Positions 1 to 12,272 of a DNA stretch of 64,000 bases are shown here, in pieces. The notes beneath the pieces are model-generated. The model ran no database searches, was not told the DNA's origin, and saw only the letters and a list, made by a program, of their open reading frames with translations. Source of the stretch: Acanthochlamys bracteata (Eukaryota > Streptophyta > Magnoliopsida > Pandanales > Velloziaceae); contig CM034135.1 in assembly GCA_019914995.1 (NCBI GenBank), forward strand, positions 8,124,501 through 8,188,500, read 5' to 3'. The position numbers and the translations under genes were made by a program. How positions within the stretch are numbered: the stretch's first letter is position 1; every line of letters starts with the position of its first letter.

Positions 1-484
1 TGCACTCGTGCGAGCAATTTAGGCGATGCAACACTGATCTGCGAACATAGTCAAAGGTGAAAGGACTCTTGCGTTGGAGATTGTGGTGGATCGGTTGGGT
101 AGCTTCTTTAAGTATTCGTTCAACCTTGTCGAGCCAATTGTCTACTTCATTCGGCCGGACATGCCCTCTAAGATTAAAGATTTCAATTTTAAGAGAGACA
201 TCGTTATTGAGAATCTGCAAATCCTCGGAGGCTTTGTTGAGAGCATTGATGTTGGAGTTGAGACGCGGAGATATGGTATCAATGTTGTTGTCGGCGCATG
301 GCAATAGCAATTGTTCGAAACCCAATGCCCGATTAAATGCATTCCTTGAGATATGGCTTTTGACCCGAATAAGTCCTTCCTCGAGATATGGTATGCACCC
401 CGCCGCTAGCATGGTGATCGTTGCGACCAAACCGGAAGACCCAGTTAACAAACCGCAAAGTCGGTCGTTCTTTAATGCTTCCAT
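1..484 (-). pseudogene. Partial second CNL-type NLR copy, 5' part only, probably disrupted
   Basis: Minus-strand copy of the N-terminus of the NLR at 3235-7029, cut by the window edge. It begins at the ATG at 484 (an in-frame ATG also lies at 543) and encodes a start like MEALKND followed by the same hydrophobic, then coiled-coil, sequence. Against the intact copy it carries several small indels. One near the start changes about eight residues. A group around 250-310 (one base lost, two gained, one lost) scrambles about 20 residues and then restores the frame. A further two-base insertion near 40-50 is not compensated before the edge. No P-loop is visible because the copy is truncated here. 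It could be a decaying pseudogene or the 5' end of a diverged gene; the uncompensated shift favours pseudogene. Confidence 0.7.
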
Positions 485-945
485 GATGGTTGGTTGGTGG
501 AGAGAAGGAGGAGGAGGAGGAGGAAGGCGTGGATCGAGCATTGAAGGAGAAAAAGTATATAGGTCTCGCTTCAATAAAGATAAAGAGGAAGATTGTGATG
601 AATTGCAGAGGTAAATTGTGTGTCATCGCTTTTTGAAGGTATCCATATATATATCAGAATATATATTAGAAGAAAAGTCGCACCGTAAATCTGTCTTTTC
701 GATTCAAGATTCAAAAATCAACATTTTGCAAACAATAATAATGCACTAGTTAATTAAATTCTATTTCTGTGTTTTTTTGCATCATTGCATGCAAGTTTTC
801 GTTTGGGTGTTTTCAGATTACAAAGCTGGAATTTTTTAAAACATCATCATCATGGATAGTTGTGCTCATGATGAATGAAAGCGAGCTCACAAACCTGTTC
901 TTTCATGTTAATAAATTTTCACAAAGTCAATGTAAGATTAGAATG
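1..945. repeat. Segmental duplication, left copy (NLR 5' end plus promoter)
   Basis: Matches 6496-7425 in the same orientation. The similarity covers the first ~160 NLR codons, the leader, the TATA region and ~350 bp of promoter, ending near a shared block with ttctttcatgttaataaatt. High similarity outside the coding part shows a recent DNA-level duplication that included regulatory sequence. Confidence 0.9.
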
Positions 946-1930
946 CAGAACCCCATATGGCATACATAATGGTGCATGCAATTTAATTCTATCACATGCC
1001 TGCAAAATCATTCGAGTCATGTATTAACTAATTAAGCATGTTAAACTATCTACTAATGATATACTGATATACTTGTGTGATGATTATTATGCACGTATGT
1101 CACTCTAAACATGCTAATATGTTAGATTTAAGACTTCTAATAGCTTAGCATATGTCATAACTTGATATAGAGTAAAAATATCTATATCTAGCCACTTTAA
1201 TAATACTATTGTCAAGTTTACATGCTACCCAATATAGATGACATCGTATAGATTTCATATACTTGCATATCACAAATTTTAGATTATTACATGCAAATAT
1301 GGTATTCTTATCAATCATACTTTGTTCTAGCATTGCCTTATAATTTCTATCATTACCATGACCTTACACAATTATACATGCACAAGCACTTTATGGTATG
1401 AACGATCAATCATATTATATACTGAAGGTGGCAAATTATGCCGGAGTTTTCAAAACAGATGTTACTTCCATTGAAAATTTAACGATAAGTTATAAAAAAA
1501 GACGCAAGTAACCCTCACCTGAAGATCCATGCAAATCTATACAAGTCCATCTATCAACACTAATCTGCACCACTCGGCTCCACGACATTCGTCTAATTCT
1601 AATACACACACAGCAACATTCATTACTCTAAAACGCTAAGTGAAGTCTAAACTCCCCATTCAAAACACATGGCATAACTAAATTCGAAGTTTAAAACCAA
1701 AATGTCACATTAAGTACGCGCTAGGATTTCATTCGCTTTTTATTCGCTATATAATTATTGCTAGCACTAACAAGTTCAACAGCTTACCCAATAAACGAGA
1801 TGATTTGAGTCCGATTCAATTTCGTATGACAACGACGAACTAGTCGATTCTCGATCAAAGGATCACATAAGATAGAATGAGTAATAACTAATCCAATAAC
1901 AAGTTCAGGAATTCAAATAAGCACAAAAAT
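946..1930. other. AT-rich intergenic DNA
   Basis: Low-GC sequence with many stops in all frames. I see no exon, RNA gene or repeat that I can support here. Confidence 0.6.
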
Positions 1931-2420
1931 ACCGTAGGCTCCGCCGGCTCGCCAGATTCCAGTGAAAGTTAGGGTTTCGGCAAACTCCGACCAGGGACAA
2001 AAATCAAGACTCGAGAAGAACCATCATCGCTAGTAGAGTTCAACAGAGAAGACGACGAAGTCAAAAAGGGACGTCGGCGGTCGGAATTATTGAATTTCAC
2101 AGCGGTCCGACGAAACCGCACTTCTTCATCTCGGGCTGGAATTAAGCTCGATTGATAGAGGGAAAACCTTCATTGAGGTGAGGAGGTGGTTTCTACCGTC
2201 TCTGCACAGCCTAAACGCCGGCAAACAACTCCTGCGAAGGTTAGGGTTCTTTGCACGGTGATAATTAAGTTAAATTCGGCGAAATTGAGATAGGAAGACG
2301 AAGAAGATGGTGAGGAGATGCACGCCGGAGTGAAAAAGAAAAAAAAATAGCCATCGGACAGGGCTGATCGGACGCCGGGAAGGAGACCAAGAGGGTGGCT
2401 GTCGGGTGGAGAAGGAGAAA
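1930..2420 (-). other. GC-richer leader-like block, possible orphan first exon
   Basis: A roughly 500-bp island with higher GC than its surroundings. Read on the minus strand it has features of a plant 5' UTR: AACCCTAACC-type stretches, purine-rich tracts, short ORFs only, and a possible donor (CCTACG|GTATTT) near 1932. No protein family is recognisable. It may be the 5' end of a non-coding transcript or the remnant of a gene head. Confidence 0.3.
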
Positions 2421-2615
2421 AATAGAAGTGAGGAGAAAAATAAAAGAAAAAAATATTGCATACTAAGGGCTCTATCTCTAACAATGGTTTAGTCTACGCC
2501 ACCACAATCAAACTATTACACATTCAGACCCTAATAAAATAAATAGTTAATAATAATTTTAACTTGTAGTTTGATGGGCTTAGAAGCACACCGCTTTCTA
2601 GGATTTCAATTCCCA

Positions 2616-2800
2616 AAAAAAAAAAAAAAAAAGGGCAAAACATTTGTATCGCTCAAAGTATGAGAATGAAATTTGGATGTTGTTTCGCTCAAAGTTGATT
2701 GATATTAATTAATATTATATCGGTAATGAAATTTTTGAATGTTGTTTCACTCAAAGTTGATTGATATTAGTTAATATTGTATCGCTCAAAGTATGAGATA
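2616..2800. repeat. Poly-A tract followed by a two-copy tandem repeat
   Basis: An A tract of about 18 bases at 2616-2633 is followed by two ~60-bp copies (about 2666-2722 and 2727-2785) sharing ctcaaagttgattgatatta. The phrase tatcgctcaaagtatgag also occurs on both sides. Strongly AT-rich DNA follows to 3230. Confidence 0.75.
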
Positions 2801-3234
2801 CTGTTAAGAATTACTTACAAATTCTTTTTGATTATAACATTGCATTTTATATTTTTCAATATAATTTTTTATAATATTTTATAAAATTAAAAAAATTATA
2901 TCATAAAATTTTATTATTACTTATTTTATTAAATTTTGTAAAATAAAAAATAAAACTCTTTTTTAAAAAAATATAAAAATAATTTTTATTTAAAAAATTT
3001 ATTTTTAAAAACACTTCCGACATTTCCGAATGAAATTTTGACTTATACACAATATGAGAATGTTTTTTTTTTTTTTGGTTACAAATAATCCGAACTGAAT
3101 TAATTAAGATACAGTTGATTAATTATTACGATGACTAAACAAAATTTGAAATAAAAGATAGAAATTTTTTCGGTAGCTAAATTGAAAAGAACATTACACA
3201 AGAAGAAGCATCTAAGATCCTAGTAGTACTGAGA

Positions 3235-6200
3235 TTATAGCGATTGGAAGGCACGCTGGTAGTAAAGCTTGAGCTCCGTATCATTCTCAACCCTGCTCAT
3301 GATCGATGCCCATAACTCGTCCTCCATACTAATCTTAAGTTGCCCGTTTCTGATGATTTCAGTCCCGAAAGGGAGCTTCTGCAAACGGTCACAATCATCG
3401 ATTTCTAGAAGCTTGAGAGAAGGGAAAGCATACTCACCGTTGCAAATGCTGTGCAGTTTACGCAATCCAAATAGCTTCAATGTCTTCAAGCAACGGAACG
3501 GTTCTTCTACAATATTTTCTTCTATTACTAGACCACCAGCCACGCTATCTTCTGCAATAACTTGGTTCATCACCTTACAACTATCCACTTTAAGATGCTC
3601 GAGGCTTGGGAGTTGCATAACCCAAGGGATGTTTTCTAATTCGTGGCAGAGATAAAGGTTTAACTCCCGAATCGAAGGCAAAGCTACACCCGCAGGTTGT
3701 ACTTGTTGCCATATGATTTTGCTAACATACCACATTTCAAGAGTTTCCAACTCCGGAAAAATCCATCCTTCTTCAAATATCAGCAGTGAATAAAAAGATT
3801 TAAACTTGAGCTCCTTGAGATTTCTGCTCAATGGTGGTCTAGTACCAACGAGATTTACCATCTTTCTCTCTTCGTCTTCACTACAATCACTTTTACCAAT
3901 CAAAAAAATTGATCGCGTGAAATAAGTTTTTGATAATCGGAGAAGATCATCAAATCTTTCCACCGATATCCCAAGATATTGCAAGCTGTTGCTCAAGCTC
4001 AGTACCTCTTCAATGCTTACTGATGTCCTTTCTTGCTGGTCGATTATTCCCCATCCCACGAAATTACTGTCGACCAGATCAAGTACTAGTAGATCAGATA
4101 GGCTTGATATCAATCCGTAGGGTATGTATTTGAGATAACATGTATTCCGAAGAAGCAGAAACTTGAGCTTTTTCAAGTTCTTCATTGTGTTCGGCAGTTC
4201 CTGTATCCGACTATAGGATAGATTCAAATAGAGAAGATTTTCAAAAGAACCAATCTCCTCCGTATTATACACACTATTCCAACAATATTGTAAATCCAAA
4301 TATTGCAGCTTTTGTGGAGAGACCAATTGTGGAATAGAGAGGCTTTTATAATTGTAGGAAAAAATTGTAAGGCTTAACAATTGGGAGCAGTGTAGTGGGT
4401 ACTTTTGTGCATCTTTGATTAATAAAGATAGACGTTGCGCCCCTTGCAACTGGTGGGTATCAATTTCGTTGACTTTTGTCACCATCCATTTATTTGGTTT
4501 GTGCCCCTTTTCGTTCGCAATCCATAACGCCATATCTCGAATAACGTCATGCATCCACACCTGCACGTTAAGAACCGAAAAAAATAGAGAGGTAAGTGCA
4601 TACATCGTAGTATAGTGATCATTTGCAAAACCAAATAGTTAAACGGATTGTTTCGTATAAATAACATAATATTGCATTCGACTGTATAAGATGATTAAAT
4701 AACTTTTTCATAACATTAAAATTTAACGTTTCACAAAAACATAACAACTTTAATGCTAAATCTTTAATGGTTTTTCAAAAATTGTAAAGTTTTAGGTTCA
4801 AATCCAAAAACAAACCATGTGTAGTTTGTGTTAGATGCATGGTAGTACTAGTTGAAATTAGAAATAGAGCTACCATATATATTCTAGATACAGCCTTCTG
4901 CACAAGGGACTGTGTTCGAAGTTTAACTGATTAAAAAATTTTTATTTCGATGATTATTGAATAGCTCATCTCTCAACCAAAAAATAAAAAACAAAAAACA
5001 AAAAGATAGACCTTATAGTAACTATATTTTTAAAGTAACTATTATTTACACGATAGCAAATTGGGGAACTAAAATAAACTTATCAACCCTATAGTAATAA
5101 GATTTAAAAAAGATTGACTTGATACACATAATAAGTTAAGCTTTTAGTTCTTGAATGATTGATGATTACTACTTATGCAAATTGGAAGGTTGAGAACTAT
5201 TCCATTGATAATTAGATAAAGGAGCAAATTAAAAAAGAAAAAAGAACATCAAAACTTGTTCTAGCTTATAGAAGAACAAGTATGAGCCCCAAAATAGAGT
5301 AAAAATTACATGAGCTAGCATATGCAGGTGCTGCTCAATATTCTACTTAAATTTTGAAATCATTTGAAAGAATATATAGAATAAGTAAATAGGAAAAATA
5401 AAAATGATTACTAAAGATTAGTAATCTACTTACCTTCGTGTCATCGTCAGGATCATGTTCTAACAAAGCCGCCATTTTCAATCTTCCAACGAGAAAAACA
5501 CCGTTCCTATAAGCACTGTCGTAATTATTTGTCGAGTTGCAATCCAAAAACCCGAAGCCAATCCAACTAAGTATAAGCTTGGAGACATCTATTTTCCAAT
5601 CTTCTGGCCACAGTGCACAAGACAAAAAGCATTTCTTTTCCGTATCATCCTGCAAAGAGTCATAACTAAGCATAAGTATATTAAATGTTACATCTTGCCC
5701 ATCTGGTACCCGAAGTTGTTTTGATTTTCTGATAAATTTGAGAGCCTCCCGCCACTCTGTGGTAGTTAGTTTTGTAGCCATAGCGCTCCCAATAGAATTC
5801 AGTGCGAGGGGCAACCCCTTACATTCCTCAGCAATAGCTTCTGCGGCGAGTTGGATTCCTTCATCTGACATTAGATCCTCAGGAATTTTGTCTTTAAATA
5901 AAAGCCATGCGTCTTCCATTTTTAACGTATCAACCTTGATCGTCTTCTTGACTTTCATATCAACACATACTTTGGGAAATCTTGTGGTTAGTATCACTTT
6001 TCTCTTAAATTGTTTGCCACCTTTGATCGCAGGGATCCCAACCACATGTAGATTAAGAGATTCCCAGACATCATCTAAGAATAGAAGAAAGTTCTTCTTG
6101 CACAAATCGTTAGAGATGAGTTTGGGTAGGTTCTCTTTATCATTGTCACTTGGTTTTACCTCTAATGCCTCTGCAATTTTTGTTGAGAGGTTATGCAGTG

Positions 6201-7029
6201 TACAATCTTTTGAAACCACGACCCAAATGACACGATCAAAGTTGTTACAGCTGCTAAGTGAGCCGCCAGATCGTAACGCATTGTTTATTCTCTTGAGCAG
6301 TGTAGTTTTGCCGATTCCACCCATACCTACTATTCCCAATATATTTTCTTCATCATCAGCCAAAAGTTTGGCAGCCTCGTAGATGTAGGAGTCTAAGCCA
6401 AAAGTGGAAGAGCTAATTTCTTGCTCTTGAACAGCTACAGGAGGGGGCTTCATCCCCTCGCTGTTGTTGTGAACAACTCCTTCCTTGAGAAGAGTCTGCA
6501 CTCGTGCGAGCAATTTGGGCAATACAATACTGATGCGAACATAGTCAAAGGTGAAAGAACTCTTGCGTTGGAGATGGTGGTCTATCAGTTGGGTAGCTTC
6601 TTTAAGTATTTGTTCAACCTTCTCGACCCAATTGTTTACTTCATTCGGCCAGACATGCCCTCTAAGCTTAAAGATTTCAATTTTAAGAGAGACATCGTTA
6701 TTGAGAATCTGCAAATCCTCGGAGGCTTTGTTGAGAGCATTGATGTTGGAGTTGAGACGGCGGAGATATGGTATCAATGTTGTTGTCAGCATGGCAATAG
6801 CAATTGTTGCGAAACCCAATGCCCAGTTAAACAGATTCCTTGAGATATGGCTTTTGACCTGAATAAGTCCTTCCTTGAGATATGGTATGCACCCTGCTGC
6901 TAGCATGGTGATCGTTGCCGTTACCAAACCGGAAGACCAGTTAACAAACTGCAAAGTCAGTCTGTTCTTTAATGCTTCCATGATGGTTGGTTGGTGGAGA
7001 GGAGGAGGAGGAAGTCGTGGATCGAGCAT
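3235..7029 (-). CDS. CC-NBS-LRR disease resistance protein (RPS2/RPS5-type CNL)
   Basis: Intracellular immune receptor that senses pathogen effectors and triggers defence through nucleotide-dependent oligomerisation. Two coding exons, 5434-7029 and 3235-4560, flank an 873-bp intron; the phase is preserved. The product is 957 aa from the ATG at 6981, or 973 aa from the in-frame ATG at 7029. Visible motifs in order: two hydrophobic N-terminal segments, a coiled coil, P-loop GMGGIGKTTLL, kinase-2 FLLFLDDVWE, RNBS-B VILTTR, GLPLAL, RNBS-D CFLSCALWPED, then an MHD motif (VWMHDVIRDMALW) at the start of exon 2, and about 400 residues of LRRs. No stop or frameshift interrupts it. The start is uncertain because two TATA-like boxes (7043-7050 and 7134-7142) imply different transcript starts; only the second would leave the 7029 ATG comfortably inside the mRNA. 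Confidence 0.93.
4561..5433 (-). other. Intron of the NLR gene
   Basis: Donor AAG|GTAAGT at 5433 and acceptor TTAACGTGCAG at 4561 on the minus strand. It separates the NB-ARC exon from the exon that begins with the MHD motif. AT-rich, with nothing else recognised inside. Confidence 0.85.
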
Positions 7030-7425
7030 TGAAGGAGAAAAAGTATATAGCTCTCACTTCAATAAAGATGAAGAGGAAGATTGACTGATGAATTGCAGAG
7101 GTAAATTGTGTGACACTGCTTTTGAAGGTATCTGCATATATAGCAGAAGAAAAGTCGCACCCGTAAACTCTGTCTTTCTGATCTGAAGATTCAAAAATCA
7201 ACAACTGCAAACAATAATAAGGCACTAGTTAATTAAATTCTAGCTGCCTGTTTCTTTGCATCATTGCATGCAAGTTTTCGTTTGGGTGTGCTCAGATTAC
7301 AAAGCTGGAATTCTTTTAAAACATCATCATCGTGGATAGTTATGCTCATGATGAATGAAAGCGAGCTCACAAACCTGTTCTTTCATGTTAATAAATTTTC
7401 ACAAAGTCAATGTAAGATTAGAATA
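6496..7425. repeat. Segmental duplication, right copy (NLR 5' end plus promoter)
   Basis: Partner of 1-945, about 6.5 kb away in the same orientation. This copy keeps the undisturbed reading frame. Confidence 0.9.
7043..7142 (-). promoter_or_regulatory. Two TATA-like boxes upstream of the NLR
   Basis: Minus-strand CTATATAC (7043-7050) and CTATATATGC (about 7133-7142). The first is so close to the 7029 ATG that initiation from it would favour the 6981 ATG; the second would allow either. Both boxes recur, partly altered, in the duplicate at 555-650. Confidence 0.45.
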
Positions 7426-7640
7426 TAATCATCATGGACATTTGTGCTCATCATGAAATGAGAGCAAGCTCACCAACTTGTTCTTTCATGTTAATTTATT
7501 TTCACAAGTCAGTGTATGATTAGAGGTCAAGCTCTAGAGAATTATTTATTCTAGAATCTTTCTTCACACAGTTACAGCGTTAGGAGAATTCAAGCTTTTG
7601 AAGGAGCTTTCTTCCCACAGTTACAGCTTTTAGAGAATTC
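7325..7640. repeat. Nested short tandem duplications in the NLR upstream region
   Basis: A ~95-bp unit at 7325-7423 (containing atgaatgaaagcgagctcac) is repeated in diverged form at 7430-7525. Next to it a second ~55-bp unit occurs twice (about 7540-7590 and 7592-7645), sharing cttcacacagttacagc / cttcccacagttacagc and agagaattc. These are local duplications independent of the 6.5-kb duplication. Confidence 0.7.
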
Positions 7641-7645
7641 GGTTG

Positions 7646-8417
7646 TTTTACTACAAACTCTCAGTGCCTGTACTAAACTAATCACCTCATTTGTCCTTCA
7701 ACTGTTGACAGATCAAGAAGTTAACAAATCAAGACCACGAAACAGACCTTGATGTATTCATGAATTAAAAGAATTTGTTTAGGAAAATTTCGATTGCTAG
7801 AGGCATTATAATATCCAATTCAATTATCTTTCTAGGAGATTATAGAACTCTGATTGCAGTTGTCTCGTATTTTATTGTATACTCCAGGTTACCGTGGACG
7901 TTTGAATTCTCCAATAAGGATTTAATTAGTTGGATTTTAATGCCGTGATCGGTAAACATATTTAGAACTTCTGATGGGCATTCGCTTTGATTGAGCCGTC
8001 AGATACGAGTCGCTTTGTGTTAAATCTGTTGTTGGTATTACTGCTGTGATGAACTATTCTATATCTGCATAACTCTTTTACGCAGGAAAATATTCAAGTG
8101 AAAAAGAGAAACTAAAGAAGAAGATCAGATCAAGAAATTCTCACCTGATCTGAGAGGGTGTACTGTCGAAAAAGAATTCCACCAGGATCCAACCAAAGAC
8201 GTACGGCGACGACACCAATGATTGCTATATCCTACCGGAGATCGAACTTCGGTAGGGGAGCAAAAATCAAGACCACCGCAGCGGAGAGGAAGATGAAGAT
8301 CGCGGCACAAAAAAACACAACCCGCAAATTTGTATTTAAAAAGAAAATTACGTTCAAAACAACTTGGCCTACAACGAAATATCAGAACCTATAAGGGGTG
8401 TACTGCAACATGTTGTT
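7646..8417. other. Intergenic region between NLR and PPR gene
   Basis: No convincing gene. The 8125-8310 part is GC-richer and leader-like (gagcaaaaatcaagacc), faintly resembling gacaaaaatcaagactc near 2000. Its short ORFs have no recognisable domain. Confidence 0.5.
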
Positions 8418-8430
8418 TTATATATATAAT
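8418..8430 (+). promoter_or_regulatory. TATA box of the PPR gene
   Basis: The tract ttatatatataat lies about 80 bp before the chosen ATG at 8506. It falls inside the stretch that would be N-terminal coding if the upstream in-frame ATG at 8398 were used, which argues for the 8506 start. Confidence 0.5.
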
Positions 8431-8505
8431 AACACACTAATATTTGTTGTTCTTTCTTTCATTCTTCCCGCGTTCAATATTTCAGCAAGTACAAAATCAA
8501 ATGAA

Positions 8506-11121
8506 ATGATTGGATCCGAATTTCCACCGCCAGCGCCACCGCCCTTGCCGGAAGGTCTACCACTGCGCCACGTCATCAACTTCATCGAAAGATCAGCGTC
8601 TCCTGCTACCGCTCTCTCTTACCTCGACTACCTCGCCGCAGACCGTAAACAATCGCGTATCTCACTCGCGCCGTCATTGCTCTTCTTTCTCCTCCGCCGC
8701 TTCTCCACTTCATCTCCTAATCTACTACCAAATCTTCTAGAACATTTTCGAAGGCTGCGGCCTCACCGGCATAAGTTCTCCGAGGACGCTGCGCTGGTTG
8801 CGCTCAAATCGCTCTCTCGCGCCGGGCTTCCACAGGCTGCATTCCACGTGTTCCAAAACCTTGAGGTAATAATAATAATCATATTATGGGAATTCATTAA
8901 ATTTTTTGGTACGACTGAGTACGTGTTGTTAATATTGGTGGTAAAGTTAGTTTCGGTGATTGAACGAGTAATGTTCGACGAAATGCCGCGCTGAATAAGT
9001 TTCTGGTTTACAGGCCTCAGTGCATTATTTTAACCATATTGTAGTATTCTGCTCTTCTATTTTGATTGATAGAGTTGTTTATTTTAATAAGCCACATGTC
9101 TAGGAGATTCTTGATTTAGGAGGCAAGATAGCCGTTATCTTGGAAACTTGATGAGGATCTCGTGTAGGTCACACTTCAGTTGTTTGGTAATCATAAATTT
9201 AGCAAGTGCTTATTGTAGCTTGTTAGCCAAAATTTACACATTGCTTCTCCTCCTTCCAAAATCCTTTTCTTTTTTCGTTATTTCATTTTTGAGAAGTATA
9301 ACCCTTGGCATTGTTAATTACATACTGCAACCCATGAATTTTTAGGCCATCTTTGGCTGCAAGCCCCACGTCCGTGCGTACAATACCCTCCTTGATGCAT
9401 TTGTGCGTGCACGCAGCTTCAACGAGGCTGAGAATTTCTTGTCCTTCTTTTCAACATCCACAGATGTGAAACCCAACATACAAAGCTACAACATTCTCCT
9501 CCGTGGCCTTTGCTACCGGAAACAGCATGACCGTGCAGCCCAACTGATTGATACCATCTGGAATAGCAGGCTCGAGCCCAACCACGTCACTTATGGCACC
9601 GTTATCCATGCATGTTGCAAAAGTGGAGATTTGGATATGGCACACAACCTTTTTGAAGAAATGTTCGAAAAGGAAGTACAGCCAGATGTTGTTTGTTACA
9701 ATGTGCTCATTGATGGGTATCTGAAGAAGGGCGAGCTTGAGAAAGGGTTGCAGGTTTGGGAGTTACTTGTGAGGGATAACATGGTCAGCCCAAATGTTGG
9801 GACTTATAATGCCATGTTGAATGGCCTTTGCAAGCTAGGCAAGTTGAAGGAGGTGATGGAGATGTGGAACAGAATGTTGTTGAATTGTCATCAGCCGGAT
9901 GTCTATACTTATGGCATTTTGGTTCATGCGTTGGGTGAAGCTGGGGATATAGATGCAGGTTTACGAGTGTATTCAGAGATGATCAAGAGTGGGTTTGGTG
10001 TTGATGTTGTCACATATAACTCTTTGCTCAGTGGCTTGTGCAAAACAGGGAAAATGGAAGATTGTCTGAAGTTGTGGGGTTCAATGGGTAAGCAAGGAAT
10101 TCGTAATGTTGTGAGTCACAATATCTTGATGAAAGCATTCTTTGATAACAACATGGTAGAAGAAGCAATCTCTGTCTGGCAACAGCTGCATGAAGATGAC
10201 ATGTACTCTCCGGATTCAGTAAGTTTTGGTGTTCTTGTTCATGGGTTATGCAAAAATGGTTACGTTAGAAATGCCTTGGACATTGTGAAGGAAGCACTGG
10301 AAGATGAGAGAAAAAAGTATGTGGACGTCTATGCCTTTTGCTCATTAGTAAATGGACTATGCAAAACTAAGAGATTGGATGACGCATTGTGGGTTTACAA
10401 TGAGATGGTTAATCACGGAGGCAAGCCTAACCCTCAAATTTATAATGTCTTGATAAATGGCTTCTCTAAAACATCTAAAATCAGCAAGTCTCTTAGTTTG
10501 TTTGACGAGATGGTTAAGAATGGTTGCTGTCCGACTGTTGCAACATACAACACCCTCATAAATGGCTTGTGCAAAGCTGAAAGACTTCATGAAGCCTCAT
10601 ATTTCACAAAAGAAATGATAAAAAAGGGTCTCAAGCCTGACATTGTGACGTACAGCTCCTTGGTTGATGGTCTTTGTCGTGACAAGAAGCTCAGTCTTGC
10701 CTTGGACATATGGAACCAAGTTCTTAGAAAAGGTGTAGGAGCTGATGTCGTTATGCACAACATTCTCATCCATGGTCTTTGCTCTGCAGGCAAGGTTGAA
10801 GAAGCATTGGTTATTAGTTCAGAAATGGAGCATAAGAATTGCTCCCCTAACTTAGTGACATATAACACGCTTCTAGACGGACTATATAAGAGTGGAGATT
10901 GTGAAAGGGCTTCTCAGTTATGGAGTGAGATGATACGAGCTGGATTAGAACCAGATATAATTTCCTATAACATAGCACTCAAAGGGCTATGTTCTTTGAA
11001 TCAAATCGCTCAGGCAGCAGAGTTACTTGATGACGCTTTAAGCCGTGGTCTCACTCCTACTACTATCACATGGAATATACTGATCAGGGCTATAATCAGC
11101 AATGTCCCTGTTTTGACATGA
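8506..11121 (+). CDS. P-class pentatricopeptide repeat protein (At3g09060-like)
   Basis: Predicted organellar RNA-binding protein made of tandem 35-residue PPR helical hairpins, each reading about one RNA base. Exons 8506-8865 and 9346-11121 are joined across a 480-bp GT-AG intron (NLE|AIFGCKP) to give 711 aa. Repeats run almost the whole length, with typical cores such as TYNTLINGLCKAERL and VVTYNSLLSGLCKTGK. No E or DYW extension follows, so it is P class and more likely acts in RNA stability, splicing or translation than in editing. Order and sequence of repeats match what I recall of Arabidopsis At3g09060 (687 aa) to the last repeat (PDIISYN, TWNIL). The N-terminus before the repeats is short and proline-rich; targeting is not obvious. 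An upstream in-frame ATG at 8398 is disfavoured by a TATA box. Confidence 0.93.
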
Positions 11122-12272
11122 ATGAGAGGGCATCCTTCTAATTGGTGGCTAACCTCCGGAGTTTGCCTGTGACGTCATTGTTCATGACTATTCTTCTGAG
11201 TAAATGGTGAGTAATTTCTTTATGGATTGGTTCAGTGATCCCAAATAGGAAAAATCCAGTCAAAGATGCTGGGAACTGTGAAATATGAAGCATAGCTGTT
11301 TTATATGCTTATTTTTTGTAATCCATGTCAGGGTACTCGAGAGGAGGCTTGAAGTACTTGAATTTTTGCAGATAAAGACTACATAATTTGAAGAAGAAAT
11401 TGAGGTTTGTTCCTAATTAATCATTTTGAAATGCTTTTAGTTATTCAAAACGTAAATAGTCATGTTACATAAGGTGCTTTCTGTTGCTCAATTGAACCTG
11501 AATGAGGATCATTTTATTCTTCTTATTTCACCATCTTAGTTTGAGTATTTGCATTATACTTGATCAGTGGGCTACTAAAATTTTCTGGCTGCCCGTTAAT
11601 TCTGCTTTCCTAGTATAGCTATTGAGTCCATGGTTGGCTCTTGCTATCCTGAGATTGTTTCATCTACTGACTTCCATAATGCCGCTTCATCTGTGCGATC
11701 TCAGCAATTCTCTCCTTCTGTACACATGTCTTACAGTAGAAATGATACCTGTCCTCATTCTACTGTTTTAAGTTATTTTGCAGCAGTAGTCTAATAATTG
11801 CACTCTCCTTGTAGTATCTAGTGTATGTGATTAGCTGCATGTCCACTAGAGAAATGCCCAAATTGATATAACTCGAATGTCTTTTGAAATTGATGTCGTA
11901 GCTTCACATTCTACTTTTCAAGAAACACAAACCTAGAAACTCATGGGTGGCATCAATGGAAGTAACCTTCTTGGCAATGGATGTATAATTGTTGAGAATA
12001 TTACAATGATGCAAAACAAAGTTAGCTTGGTATATCAGACCACAGTTGAGAGAACTGGCTGTGGATTATTGCACCACGCACAATCCAACTATGACACAAA
12101 TATGTTTATTCAAGAAAAACTGACTCTGATGCTAACAAGTACCAATGTTATAATAAATAACCTTAACAGTGGAAAACTTGTGAGACATGTAAAGCAATTC
12201 CATACTTTATGCTCCTTTTCATCATTCACCATTGTCTTTATCATCAGTTGTTGTTGTTGACTGGTTCTGCAG
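11122..12272. other. 3' flank of the PPR gene
   Basis: Probably 3' UTR and intergenic DNA. Splice-like signals (TAAATG|GTGAGTAA near 11207; acceptor TCCATGTCAG near 11330) could mark 3'-UTR introns, but this is not certain. No coding region is supported. Confidence 0.4.

Noticed and set aside
57..614. 185-codon plus-strand ORF at the left edge
   Set aside because: It is antisense to the duplicated NLR head; the minus strand has the conserved protein.
4790..4810. tRNA T-loop-like gttcaaatcc
   Set aside because: No cloverleaf can be drawn around it; it lies in the AT-rich NLR intron.
5738..6382. 214-codon plus-strand ORF
   Set aside because: Antisense to the NB-ARC exon of the NLR; no domain of its own.
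8398..8505. Upstream in-frame start for the PPR protein
   Set aside because: The stretch contains the likely TATA box, and the extra residues do not match related proteins.
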